From NCBI GenBank assembly GCA_002386585.1, contig DGIZ01000269.1, positions 1-19,378 of the forward strand: DNA of 19,378 nt, in the 5' to 3' direction. The notes below the pieces were generated by a model. That model made no database searches. It had not been told where the DNA came from and saw only the letters and a list, made by a program, of their open reading frames with translations. Within the stretch, counting starts at the first letter, position 1, and each line of letters begins with the position of its first letter. Source of the stretch: Brevundimonas sp. UBA4609 (GTDB taxonomy: Bacteria; Pseudomonadota; Alphaproteobacteria; Caulobacterales; Caulobacteraceae). Of the stretch, positions 1-7,909 are shown piece by piece. The position numbers and the translations under genes were made by a program.

Positions 1-2945
1 AGACCTCGGGCGAGGCTGCGGCCCAGTCGCCCGTGGCCGCCGGCGCCCTGCGCGGCCGGGTGTTCGACACCGCGACCGGCGAGTTCATCCGCAACGCCGA
101 GGTTCGGGTCGAAGGCACCAGCCTGATCGCCTATTCAGGCGACGGCGGCGTCTTCCGCCTGAGCGGCGTGCCGGCGGGCGAGGTCGTGGTGGTCGTGCGC
201 TACGCCGGTCTGCAGGAGGCGCGGGTGGTCGCCAGCGTGGGCGCGGGCCAGACGGCGGTCGTCGATGTCGAACTGCAGGCGCCGTCCTATGGCGCGGCCG
301 ATGACGTGGCCTCGGTCTCGGACATCGTGGTCACCGCCGCGCGCGGCGGTCAGGCCAAGGCGCTGATGGAGCGCCGCGTGGCGATGAACGCCAAGAACGT
401 GGTCCCGGCCGACAACTTCGGCGCCCTGACCATGGGCGACGTCGGCGAGTTCATGAAGTCCATGCCGGGCCTGTCGATCGACTACACCGAGGTCGACGCC
501 ACCGCCGTGCGGATCGGCGGCCTGCCGCCCAAATATTCGACCTTCACCATGGACGGGGCCCGCATGGCCACGGCCACCTCGAACAACAACTCGGGGCGTC
601 AGAACTCGTTCGAGCAGATGTCGATCACGGGCATCGAGACGATCGAGCTGAACCACACCCTGCTGGCCAGCATGGACGCCGACTCGCCGGGCGGCAGCAT
701 CAACCTGCGCAGCAAATACGCCTTCCAGCTGCCTGAGCGTCAGCTGCGCTTCCAGCTAGGCGGGGTGGCGACCTCGGACTCGGCCCTGTCGCGTCACTAC
801 ATGCCCGACGACAAGAAGCACGCCAGCCTCTACCCCTCGGCCCAGTTCTCCTACGCCGACGTCTTCATGGACGGCCGTCTGGGCGTGGCCTTCAGCGCCA
901 GCCACAACGCCAACTATGTGCAGCAGGACCGCATCCAGACCGACTGGTCCTATCTGGCCGACGGCCGGGTGCTGCCCTATCAGGTCATGTGGCGTCCGGG
1001 TCCGAAGCTGACCAGCCGCACGGCCGCCAACCTGGCGCTTGACTACAAGTTCACCGAAGACCTGATCTTCTCGCTGCGCAGCAACTACTCCTTCTATGAC
1101 GTGGAGTATTTCAACCAGTACACCTACCTGACCTTCGGCACGACGACGACATCCTACGCCACGCCGGAGTCGACGGGCACGCACATCGTGGTCAATCCGG
1201 ATGGCCGGAACACCCGTCTGCACACCGGCTATTCGCACCGCTACGCCGGGACGCCGACCTATCTGATCGCGCCCAAGCTGGAATATAAGGGCGAGACCTG
1301 GGAAGCCGCGCTGCGCGCCAGCTATTCCTCGGCGGAGTTCAACTTCCGCGACACCAGCAAGGGCTTCTTCCAGCGCACCGACAACCACCTGACGGGGATC
1401 GGTTTCGAGATGGAGCGCGATTCCACGGAGTCCAACGCCTGGTATCTGCGCCAGACGGCGGGCCGTTCGTGGAGCGACCCGATGAACTTCAACCGCGACA
1501 TCTCCATCGGCAACAACATCCGCACGGCGGAGTCGGACGCCATCAACGACATGTATGCGTTGAACCTGGACGTGAAGAAGCGGCTGAGTCTGGGCGACGT
1601 CCACTTCACCCTGATGGGCGGGTTGGGCGCGCGCAGCAACGACTGGCGCACCGATGAGGGCTCGAACCAGCAGTTCAGATACGTCGGCCCGACCGGCGAC
1701 CTGACCCAGACGGCGGCCGAGGCGGTCATTCCCTGGACCCAGAAATACCGCTTCGAGATGATCGGCTTCGATGCGGGGAACATGAACGCACAGGGCTGGC
1801 GCGCCGACAGCCACTACGGGATGTACGACATCTATCGCGAGCATCCCGAGTATTTCGTGGCGGACGAGATCGGCAACCTGAAGCGTCGTCTCGACAACAA
1901 CAAGCGCGTCAAGGAAGACATCACCTCGGCCTATGTCGAGGCGCAGGCCGACGCCGGTCGCGCCCGTTTCGACCTGGGTCTGCGCTATGAGAAGACCGAG
2001 ACGGCCGCGCGCGTGGCGATGATCCGCCCGCTCAAGGAGGTCACTGACGCCGGCTATTCGGTGAACACCATCGAGGGCCTGCTCTATCAGTACAACGACG
2101 GGACCTATCAGGACCGCAAGGGCGACTACGACGACTGGTTCTGGAGCGGCGGGGTCAAATACGACTTCACCGACAAGCTGGTCGGCCAGCTGTCCTTCAG
2201 CCAGGCGATCCTGCGTCCCGACTACGGCAATCTGGGCGGCGTGGTATCGATCAACGACGACACCATGATTGTGACCGTTCCGAACCCGGAACTGAAGCCG
2301 GAGCGTTCGACCAAGTATTACGCCAGCCTGCAGTATTATCTGGCGCCGGCGGGCATCATCGGCCTGTCCGCCTATCAGCTGGACATGAACGACATGCAGG
2401 TCACCGGCATGACGGTGAACCCTGAGGATGTCGGCTTCGATCCGGCCGAGTATGCAGGCTACACCTTCCGCAGCGCCCAGAACCTGGACGGAACCAGCAC
2501 CAATCGCGGCGTGGTGCTGGAGTACAACCAGCAGCTGACCTTCCTGCCCGGCGCCTGGCGCGGTCTGGGCCTGCACGGCTCGGTCACCTATCTGGACCCG
2601 GATGGCGAACGTCAGGGCACGCCGAAACAGGCGGCCAACTGGGGCGTTCGCTACAACATCGGCCGTTTCGACTTCCAGCTGAACGGCAACTGGCAGTCGA
2701 AGTATCGCGTCAGCGGGCTGAACAACACGCCGACCACGCCGAACAACGGCATCCTGTATCACTCACCGCGCGAGCTGTGGAACGTCAGCGTCAACTACAA
2801 GCTCAACGACCGCTTCGATCTGATGCTGGCGGGCCGCAACATCTTCAACGCGCCGGACATCATCTATTCCAACGAGCGCGACCGGGTGCAGCAGTACACC
2901 GTCTACGGCTCGATGTGGAACATCGGCATCAAGGGCGTCTTCTGA
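1..2945 (+). CDS. TonB-dependent receptor, N-terminus outside window
   Basis: Outer-membrane TonB-dependent transporter of the large Xanthomonas/Caulobacter type. The frame is open to the left edge (first complete codon at position 3), so the signal peptide and true start lie outside; a GTG at 33 is in frame but is not a convincing start. Counting residues from that GTG, residues 5-85 form a carboxypeptidase-regulatory-like beta domain (GRVFDTATGE...), a TonB-box-like DIVVTAAR lies at 97-104, the plug follows to about 225 (IGGLPPKYSTFTMDGARMA), and the rest is a 22-strand-type barrel. NPELKPERS is a hallmark of the late barrel, and the chain ends in an aromatic residue (KGVF), as outer-membrane barrels do. 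The receptor imports a scarce nutrient using the proton-motive force. The substrate is unknown; the phosphatase downstream suggests organic phosphate, and the hydroxyproline genes suggest peptides or imino acids. Family is secure, substrate is not. Confidence 0.93.
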   Translation, partial: TSGEAAAQSPVAAGALRGRVFDTATGEFIRNAEVRVEGTSLIAYSGDGGVFRLSGVPAGEVVVVVRYAGLQEARVVASVGAGQTAVVDVELQAPSYGAADDVASVSDIVVTAARGGQAKALMERRVAMNAKNVVPADNFGALTMGDVGEFMKSMPGLSIDYTEVDATAVRIGGLPPKYSTFTMDGARMATATSNNNSGRQNSFEQMSITGIETIELNHTLLASMDADSPGGSINLRSKYAFQLPERQLRFQLGGVATSDSALSRHYMPDDKKHASLYPSAQFSYADVFMDGRLGVAFSASHNANYVQQDRIQTDWSYLADGRVLPYQVMWRPGPKLTSRTAANLALDYKFTEDLIFSLRSNYSFYDVEYFNQYTYLTFGTTTTSYATPESTGTHIVVNPDGRNTRLHTGYSHRYAGTPTYLIAPKLEYKGETWEAALRASYSSAEFNFRDTSKGFFQRTDNHLTGIGFEMERDSTESNAWYLRQTAGRSWSDPMNFNRDISIGNNIRTAESDAINDMYALNLDVKKRLSLGDVHFTLMGGLGARSNDWRTDEGSNQQFRYVGPTGDLTQTAAEAVIPWTQKYRFEMIGFDAGNMNAQGWRADSHYGMYDIYREHPEYFVADEIGNLKRRLDNNKRVKEDITSAYVEAQADAGRARFDLGLRYEKTETAARVAMIRPLKEVTDAGYSVNTIEGLLYQYNDGTYQDRKGDYDDWFWSGGVKYDFTDKLVGQLSFSQAILRPDYGNLGGVVSINDDTMIVTVPNPELKPERSTKYYASLQYYLAPAGIIGLSAYQLDMNDMQVTGMTVNPEDVGFDPAEYAGYTFRSAQNLDGTSTNRGVVLEYNQQLTFLPGAWRGLGLHGSVTYLDPDGERQGTPKQAANWGVRYNIGRFDFQLNGNWQSKYRVSGLNNTPTTPNNGILYHSPRELWNVSVNYKLNDRFDLMLAGRNIFNAPDIIYSNERDRVQQYTVYGSMWNIGIKGVF

Positions 2946-2970
2946 TCCGCCTGAACGCCTGACGACCCGG

Positions 2971-3000
2971 CGGCCGCGTCGTCCTGCGACGGCGCGGCCG
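2971..3000 (+). terminator. stem-loop after the receptor gene, weak terminator
   Basis: An inverted repeat with 13-base arms and one mismatch (2971-2983 and 2988-3000, loop CTGC) begins 25 bases after the receptor stop codon. The stem is very GC-rich, but the tail (CTCGGATCCTTTC) has no proper T-run. It may be a partial terminator or an mRNA-stabilising 3' hairpin that lowers read-through into the phosphatase gene. Confidence 0.4.
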
Positions 3001-3057
3001 CTCGGATCCTTTCCCGAGGGACGGCGTCCCCGGACCTTTCTCTTCAAAGGACATCCC

Positions 3058-4692
3058 ATGGCCTTGAGGCTTGATCGACGACGGCTGGTGATGGGCGGCG
3101 GCCTGGGCCTGGCGGCCCTGGCGCTGCCGGGCGGCGCGGCGTTGGCGAAGACCCTGTTGAGCGCGTCGGGCTTCACCCACGGCGTGGCCAGCGGCGAACC
3201 GGGGCCGGACGCCCTGCTGTTGTGGAGCCGCTACGTTCCCGCCGGGGAAGCGGGTGAAACGCGGCTCGACGCCGAGATCGCCCTGGATCCCGACTTCCGT
3301 CAGATCGTATCGCGCGGCGTGGTGCGCACCGGCGCCTATCGCGACTGGACCGTCAAGATCACCCTGGACGGGTTGGAGCCCGGCCAGACCTATTGGTACC
3401 GCTTCATCGGCCCGGATGGATCGCGCTCGCAGACGGGCAGGGCGCGGACCCTGCCGGTCGGCCGGGCCGAGCGGTTCCGCATCGGCCTGTTCTCCTGCTC
3501 GAACCTGCCCATGGGATGGTTCAACGCCTATGCCCATGCAGCGGCGCGCGACGATGTCGATCTGTGGCTGCACGTCGGCGACTATGTCTATGAATACGGC
3601 ATCGGCTCCTACGCCGCAGACGATCGCATCGCCGAACGCTTAGTCCTGCCGGCTCATGACCATGAGATGGTGGCGCTGGCCGACTACCGCCTGCGCTTCG
3701 CCTGCTACCGTGCTGATCCCGACCTGCAGGCTCTACATGCGGCGGCGGCGATGGTCTGCGTCTGGGACGATCATGAATCGACCAACGACAGTTGGGAAGG
3801 CGGGGCCCAGAACCATCAGTCTGCGACCGAAGGCGACTGGAGCACGCGCCGCGCCGCCGCCGTCCAGGCCTATCTGGAATGGATGCCGATTTCCGAAGAG
3901 CCCTGGAAATCCTATCCGATCGGCGATCTGGCGACCCTCTACCGCACGGAATCGCGCCTGATCGGCCGCACGCGTCAGGCCGATATCGGCGCCGCCTATC
4001 GCGAGGGGACCGAAGCCGCGCTGACCGCCTTCCGCGACGGCGTGTGGCGGGACGCCTCGGCCACCATGCTGGGCTCGACCCAGGAGGCCTGGCTGGCGCG
4101 CGAACTGCGCACCAACGCCCGGACCACGGCCTGGCAGGTGGTGGGCATGGGCACCATCATGGGCCGCACCGTCATGCCTCGGGATGCGCTGGACTTGCTG
4201 CGGCCGGATCTGAGCGAGGGCGCCGTTCGGTCCTTCGCCAACGCCGCGCGGGCAGGGCGGATCGGCCTGCCGATGTGGATGGACCGCTGGGACGGCTATC
4301 CGGCGGCGCGCTCACGCTTCCTCAAGGCGGCGCAGGCGGCCGACGTCGATCTGGTCATGCTGTCCGGCGACAGCCACAACGCCTGGGCCTTTTCTCTGTC
4401 GGAAGACGGTCGTCCGGCCGGCGTGGAGTTCGCAGGTCAGGCCGTGACCTCCAACGGGATGGAGAAGCAGTTGGGCGTCGCGCCGTCGGTCGCCGCTCGA
4501 TCCTTCGTCGCCGCCAATCCGGAAATGGCCTGGGCCCAGCCCAGCGGGCGCGGATACATGATGATCGACATCATGCCAGAGCGCGTCGGCGGCGAGTGGA
4601 TCTTCATGGAGACCGTCAAGGCGCGCACCTCGGCCGTCGCAGGCGTGCATCGGATGACGGTCGAGAAAGGCCGACGCCGCTTCATCGCCTGA
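3058..4692 (+). CDS. PhoD-like alkaline phosphatase / phosphodiesterase, Tat-exported
   Basis: Secreted metallophosphoesterase of the PhoD family, which releases phosphate from phosphomonoesters and phosphodiesters; characterised members use Ca and Fe. The 544-residue chain opens with a twin-arginine signal (DRRRLVMGGG, residues 6-15), a hydrophobic stretch and a likely cleavage after ALA-30. An N-terminal Fn3-like domain (about 38-135) precedes the catalytic domain. Visible metal-site motifs are FSCSN (145-149), GDYVYE (174-179), WDDHE (236-240) and LSGDSHN (435-441), all in the expected order. AAAGGA at 3046-3051 sits 6 bases before the ATG. It lies 112 bases after the receptor gene in the same direction, so a joint role (cleave outside the inner membrane, import through the outer membrane) is reasonable but inferred. 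I saw no Pho-box-like direct repeat upstream. Substrate specificity cannot be read from the sequence. Confidence 0.9.
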   Translation: MALRLDRRRLVMGGGLGLAALALPGGAALAKTLLSASGFTHGVASGEPGPDALLLWSRYVPAGEAGETRLDAEIALDPDFRQIVSRGVVRTGAYRDWTVKITLDGLEPGQTYWYRFIGPDGSRSQTGRARTLPVGRAERFRIGLFSCSNLPMGWFNAYAHAAARDDVDLWLHVGDYVYEYGIGSYAADDRIAERLVLPAHDHEMVALADYRLRFACYRADPDLQALHAAAAMVCVWDDHESTNDSWEGGAQNHQSATEGDWSTRRAAAVQAYLEWMPISEEPWKSYPIGDLATLYRTESRLIGRTRQADIGAAYREGTEAALTAFRDGVWRDASATMLGSTQEAWLARELRTNARTTAWQVVGMGTIMGRTVMPRDALDLLRPDLSEGAVRSFANAARAGRIGLPMWMDRWDGYPAARSRFLKAAQAADVDLVMLSGDSHNAWAFSLSEDGRPAGVEFAGQAVTSNGMEKQLGVAPSVAARSFVAANPEMAWAQPSGRGYMMIDIMPERVGGEWIFMETVKARTSAVAGVHRMTVEKGRRRFIA

Positions 4693-4730
4693 GCCCATCG
4701 GACTTGATGTTTCCGGCGCGCCTCAGCAGT

Positions 4731-4742
4731 ATCGTATACGAT
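4731..4742. promoter_or_regulatory. predicted GntR operator 1, before the reductase gene
   Basis: A perfect 12-base palindrome, ATCGTATACGAT, centred 26 bases before the GTG start of the reductase gene and 8 bases upstream of its ribosome binding site. The identical 12-mer recurs at 5859-5870. A GTATAC core with short flanks is typical of sites bound by FCD-type GntR regulators, and one such regulator is encoded at 7910-8590. Binding here would block RNA polymerase or early elongation. The assignment to this regulator is inference. Confidence 0.75.
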
Positions 4743-4762
4743 TCAGGCGCAGGGAGAGCGAT

Positions 4763-5791
4763 GTGAGCGTGTTCGAGGCCCAGGAGACGGTCGCCCTGTC
4801 GATCGAAGAGGTGTTCGCCCTGTCGCGGCGGGTGCTGACGGGGGCCGGCCTGTCGGCCCCGCACGCCGAGGCTGTGGCCCGCGTCATCACAGCCGGCGAG
4901 CGGGACGAGTGTGCGTCCCACGGACTCTATCGCCTGCCGGGCTGCGTCATGACGATCCGTTCGGGCAAGCTGTCGCCGGATGCGGAGCCCGTCATCACGG
5001 ACGCCTCGCCCGCCCTGGTGCGGGCCGATGCGGGCCATGGCTATTCCTTGCTGGCGTTCGAGCGGGCCGCGCCTCTGCTGGCGGAAAAGGCCAGGGCGGT
5101 CGGGGTGGCGGCCCTGGTCATCAACAACTGTTTCCACTTTTCGGCCTTGTGGCCCGAGATCGAGCAGTTGACGGACATGGGCGTGGCGGCCCTGGCCATG
5201 ACGCCCAGCCATTCCTGGGTGGCGCCCGCCGGAGGAAGGCGCGGCCTTCTGGGCACCAATCCGATCGCCTTCGGCTGGCCGCGTCCGGGGCCACACCCCT
5301 ATGTCTTCGACTTCGCCACGAGCGCCATCGCACGCGGGGATATGGCGCTGCACGACATCGCCGGAAAGCCGATCCCCGAGGGCTGGGGCGTTGACGCCGA
5401 AGGACGTTCGACCACGAACGCCCGCGAGGCCCTGGACGGCGCCATGCTGACCTTCGGCGGACACAAGGGCTCGGCCCTGTCGACCATGATCGAGCTGATG
5501 GCCGGGCCGCTGATCGGGGATCTAACCAGCCGGGAGTCCATGGCTTTCGACGACGGCGCCAAGGCGGTGCCGATGCACGGCGAACTGATCCTGGCGTTTG
5601 ATCCCGCCGTCATGGGCGGCGGAGACGCCGAGGCGAACGCCGCCCGCGCCGAGGCCCTGTTCGCCGCCTTCGCCGATCAGGGCGCGCGCCTGCCGTCGCA
5701 GCGCCGCTATGAGGCCCGCGCCCGCAGCCTGGCGCGCGGCGTGCGCACGCCCAAGGTGCTCTACGACAAGATTCTGGCTCTCGGGTTCTGA
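4763..5791 (+). CDS. DpkA-like delta1-pyrroline/piperideine-2-carboxylate reductase (Ldh family)
   Basis: NAD(P)H-dependent oxidoreductase of the malate/L-lactate dehydrogenase (Ldh2) family, 342 residues, the usual length. Family landmarks are ASHGLYRLPG (51-60, with the conserved His53), LLGTNPIAF (162-170), VFDFATS (181-187) and FGGHKGSALS (231-240). The CFHFSALWPEIE segment and the glycine-rich motif resemble Pseudomonas DpkA, which reduces delta1-piperideine-2-carboxylate and delta1-pyrroline-2-carboxylate to L-pipecolate and L-proline. That activity suits a hydroxyproline or D-proline neighbourhood. The GTG at 4763 is preferred: AGGGAGAG at 4751-4758 precedes it and the ATG at 4761 runs straight into a stop. 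Operator 1 lies directly upstream, which suggests separate induction from the phosphatase gene. Other Ldh-family substrates (ureidoglycolate, diketogulonate) cannot be excluded, but the local resemblance favours the imino-acid reductase. Confidence 0.82.
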   Translation: MSVFEAQETVALSIEEVFALSRRVLTGAGLSAPHAEAVARVITAGERDECASHGLYRLPGCVMTIRSGKLSPDAEPVITDASPALVRADAGHGYSLLAFERAAPLLAEKARAVGVAALVINNCFHFSALWPEIEQLTDMGVAALAMTPSHSWVAPAGGRRGLLGTNPIAFGWPRPGPHPYVFDFATSAIARGDMALHDIAGKPIPEGWGVDAEGRSTTNAREALDGAMLTFGGHKGSALSTMIELMAGPLIGDLTSRESMAFDDGAKAVPMHGELILAFDPAVMGGGDAEANAARAEALFAAFADQGARLPSQRRYEARARSLARGVRTPKVLYDKILALGF

Positions 5792-5801
5792 GCCTGGCCG
5801 A

Positions 5802-5838
5802 AAGCGATCGACCGCGCCGCAGAGGCGGTAGGTCGCTT
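5802..5838 (+). terminator. stem-loop between reductase and deaminase genes
   Basis: Arms 5802-5815 and 5825-5838 pair over 14 positions with two mismatches around the 9-base loop GCCGCAGAG, starting 10 bases after the reductase stop. The tail GACTTAATTT is only modestly T-rich. The right arm runs into TTGACT, the candidate -35 of the next operon. It probably ends or dampens the reductase transcript so that the two operators act on separate units. Confidence 0.42.
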
Positions 5839-5870
5839 GACTTAATTTGTAATCAGATATCGTATACGAT
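5837..5870 (+). promoter_or_regulatory. promoter with GntR operator 2, before the deaminase-epimerase operon
   Basis: TTGACT at 5837-5842 is a good -35 element. The spacing places the -10 region within or at the start of the perfect palindrome ATCGTATACGAT at 5859-5870, identical to operator 1. A repressor on this palindrome would cover the -10 and the start point, the classical layout for an inducible catabolic operon. The surrounding stretch is strikingly AT-rich for this genome. The exact -10 hexamer is unclear (TCGTAT at 17-base spacing is poor). Confidence 0.7.
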
Positions 5871-5893
5871 TGTTGTTTGAGGAGGAGTTGTTC

Positions 5894-6823
5894 ATGGCTG
5901 GGGCGAAGTTGGACTGGACCGGGGTGATCCCGGCGGCGACCACGCAATTCGAGGAAGGACTGGGGGTCGATCTGGACGCCACCCAGACGGTGCTGGACGG
6001 TCTGATCAAGGACGGCGTCGACGGCATCATCGTCATGGGCACGGTCGGCGAGAACAACTCGCTGGAGCCGGAAGAGAAGCGCGCCGTCCTGAAGGCGGCG
6101 GTCGAGGTCGCCGCAGGGCGCGTGCCGATCATCACCGGGGTCAGCGAACTGACCACGGCGCGAGCCGAACGTTACGCCAGGGACGCCGAGGCCATCGGCG
6201 TGGACGCCCTGATGGTGCTGCCGGCCATGGTCTATGTGCCGACCCAGGCGGAGTTGGAGGCGCACTTCCGCGCCGTGGCGGCGGCCAGCGGCCTGCCCAA
6301 CATGCTCTACAACAACCCGCTGATGTATCGGCAGACGCTGAACAACGACGACCTGCGTCGCCTGTCGGACGTGCCGAACATCGTGGCCCTGAAGGAAAGC
6401 GCTCCGGACTCGCGGCGCATCACCGACATCGTCAACGAGTTGGGCGACCGCTATTCGCTGATGGTCGGTCTGGACGATGTGGCGCTGGAAGGTCTGATCC
6501 TGGGCGCCAAGGGCTGGGTCTCGGGTCTGACCAACGCCTTTCCCGAAGAGTCGGTGGCCCTGGTCAAGGCGGTCAAGGACGGCGACATCGCCCGCGCTCT
6601 GGAGATCTATCGCTGGTTCATGCCGCTGTTGCACCTGGATTCCGTGTCGGACCTGGTGCAGTCGATCAAGCTGTCCGAGACCATCATGGGCCGGGGAACC
6701 GAGCGGGTCCGCATGCCGCGCATGCCGCTGGCGGGCGCGCGCCGGGCCGAGGTCATCGCCATGGTCGAGAAGGCGGCGGAGACCCGGCCCATCGGTTCGG
6801 GCAAGGCCGTGAAGATCGTCTGA
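5894..6823 (+). CDS. DapA-superfamily lyase, likely 4-hydroxy-pyrroline-2-carboxylate deaminase
   Basis: Class I Schiff-base lyase of the dihydrodipicolinate synthase superfamily, 309 residues. GTVGENN (49-55) matches the family's GTTGE loop, Tyr139 in LYNNP is the catalytic tyrosine, and Lys167 in ALKES is the Schiff-base lysine. Lysine biosynthesis is not its likely job: it is followed 12 bases later by a hydroxyproline epimerase gene. In hydroxyproline catabolism a DapA homologue (LhpC) deaminates delta1-pyrroline-4-hydroxy-2-carboxylate to 2-oxoglutarate semialdehyde, the best fit here. The ATG at 5894 is chosen because GAGGAGGAG (5879-5887) lies 6 bases upstream; a TTG at 5870 is in frame but falls on the operator edge and precedes that ribosome binding site. 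Keto-deoxy-sugar aldolase or N-acetylneuraminate lyase activity is the main alternative. Confidence 0.82.
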   Translation: MAGAKLDWTGVIPAATTQFEEGLGVDLDATQTVLDGLIKDGVDGIIVMGTVGENNSLEPEEKRAVLKAAVEVAAGRVPIITGVSELTTARAERYARDAEAIGVDALMVLPAMVYVPTQAELEAHFRAVAAASGLPNMLYNNPLMYRQTLNNDDLRRLSDVPNIVALKESAPDSRRITDIVNELGDRYSLMVGLDDVALEGLILGAKGWVSGLTNAFPEESVALVKAVKDGDIARALEIYRWFMPLLHLDSVSDLVQSIKLSETIMGRGTERVRMPRMPLAGARRAEVIAMVEKAAETRPIGSGKAVKIV

Positions 6824-6835
6824 TCCGGAGTCCCG

Positions 6836-7834
6836 ATGCGCGACGTCTTCTTCTGCATTGACGGTCATACCGCCGGCAATCCGGTTCGCCTGGTCGCCGG
6901 CGGCGCGCCCCTGCTGTCAGGGGCCAGCATGGCCGAGCGGCGGCTCGACTTCCTCAGCCGCTATGACTGGATCCGCACTTCCCTGTGCTTCGAGCCTCGC
7001 GGCCATGACATGATGAGCGGCGGCTTCCTGTATCCGCCGACCCTGCCGGACGCGGACGCGGGCATACTGTTCATCGAGACCAGCGGCTGCCTGCCCATGT
7101 GCGGCCACGGGACCATCGGGATGATCACCTTCGGTCTGGAGCACGGTCTGATCCGGCCGCGCACGCCGGGGCGGCTGAAGGTCGAGGTTCCGGCGGGCCT
7201 GCTCGACATCGCCTATGAGACCGAGGGCGATCGCGTGACCTCGGTGCGCATCCGCAACGTCCCGGCCTATCTGGCGGCCGAGGGGATCGAGATCGACGTG
7301 CCGGGCCTCGGTCCGCTGACGGTCGATGTCTCCTACGGCGGCAACTACTACGCCATTGTCGAGCCGCAGGGCGCCTACGCCGGGCTGGATGATCTGGGCG
7401 CCAGCCGCATCATCGAGCTGAGCGGTCTGGTGCGCGAGCGGGTGCGGGCGGCCTTCCATCCGGTGCATCCGGACGAGCCCTCGATCAACGGCGTCAGCCA
7501 CGTCCTGTGGGCTGACAGGCCCAAGGGGGAAGGGGCCGACGGCCGCAACGCCGTCTTCTATGGCGACAAGGCCATCGACCGCAGTCCGTGCGGCACCGGC
7601 ACCTCGGCGCGCCTGGCCCATCTGCACGCCAGGGGGCGGCTGAAGGTCGGCGACGCCTTCGTCCACGAAAGCTATATCGGCAGTCGCTTCATCGGCCGGG
7701 TCGAGGCCGAAGCCACGGTCGGCGATTACAAGGCGATCGTGCCCTCGATCGAGGGCTCGGCCGTCGCCACGGGTTTCAACACCATCTGGGTGGATCGTCG
7801 CGATCCCTTCTGGGCGGGCTTCCAGGTCGTCTGA
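6836..7834 (+). CDS. 4-hydroxyproline epimerase (proline racemase family)
   Basis: Cofactor-independent epimerase of the proline racemase fold, 332 residues, which interconverts trans-4-hydroxy-L-proline and cis-4-hydroxy-D-proline. The two-base mechanism needs two cysteines and both are visible: Cys89 in MCGHGTIG (88-95) and Cys252 in DRSPCGTGTSARL (248-260). The second cysteine separates it from trans-3-hydroxyproline dehydratases, which carry threonine or serine in place of one catalytic cysteine. The ATG at 6836 follows the deaminase stop by 12 bases with CCGGAG just upstream, so the two genes form one operon behind operator 2. Proline racemase or cis-3-hydroxyproline side activity is possible, since family members overlap in specificity. 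The product would normally be oxidised by a D-hydroxyproline dehydrogenase, which is not encoded in the window. Confidence 0.88.
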   Translation: MRDVFFCIDGHTAGNPVRLVAGGAPLLSGASMAERRLDFLSRYDWIRTSLCFEPRGHDMMSGGFLYPPTLPDADAGILFIETSGCLPMCGHGTIGMITFGLEHGLIRPRTPGRLKVEVPAGLLDIAYETEGDRVTSVRIRNVPAYLAAEGIEIDVPGLGPLTVDVSYGGNYYAIVEPQGAYAGLDDLGASRIIELSGLVRERVRAAFHPVHPDEPSINGVSHVLWADRPKGEGADGRNAVFYGDKAIDRSPCGTGTSARLAHLHARGRLKVGDAFVHESYIGSRFIGRVEAEATVGDYKAIVPSIEGSAVATGFNTIWVDRRDPFWAGFQVV

Positions 7835-7872
7835 GGGAGTTCCGCATCGTAATTGCGGCCGTCGCGCGGTAT

Positions 7873-7902
7873 GGCTGGGCCGGGCGACCAGCCCAGCCTT
7901 TT
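7873..7902 (+). terminator. intrinsic terminator or attenuator between epimerase and gntR
   Basis: A perfect 8-base GC-rich stem (7873-7880 with 7891-7898, 10-base loop) is followed directly by TTTT. It lies 38 bases after the epimerase stop. It reads as the end of the deaminase-epimerase transcript or an attenuator that lowers expression of the regulator. If it is real, the gntR start codon should lie beyond it. The T-run is short, so efficiency is uncertain. Confidence 0.55.
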
Positions 7903-7909
7903 CGACTCG

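Noticed and set aside
756..2762. 668-codon open frame on the reverse strand opposite the receptor gene
   Set aside because: Long antisense frames are routine in GC-rich genes. The translation is Val/Gly/His/Arg-rich with no family features, while the forward frame is a complete receptor barrel.
4734..4739. Reading the GTATAC palindromes as restriction or replication-related sites
   Set aside because: They are 12-base perfect palindromes placed only at promoters of one gene set beside a GntR gene, so an operator is the simpler explanation.
5870..5893. TTG start for the deaminase gene at 5870
   Set aside because: It overlaps the operator edge and lies upstream of the strong GAGGAGGAG that serves the ATG at 5894.
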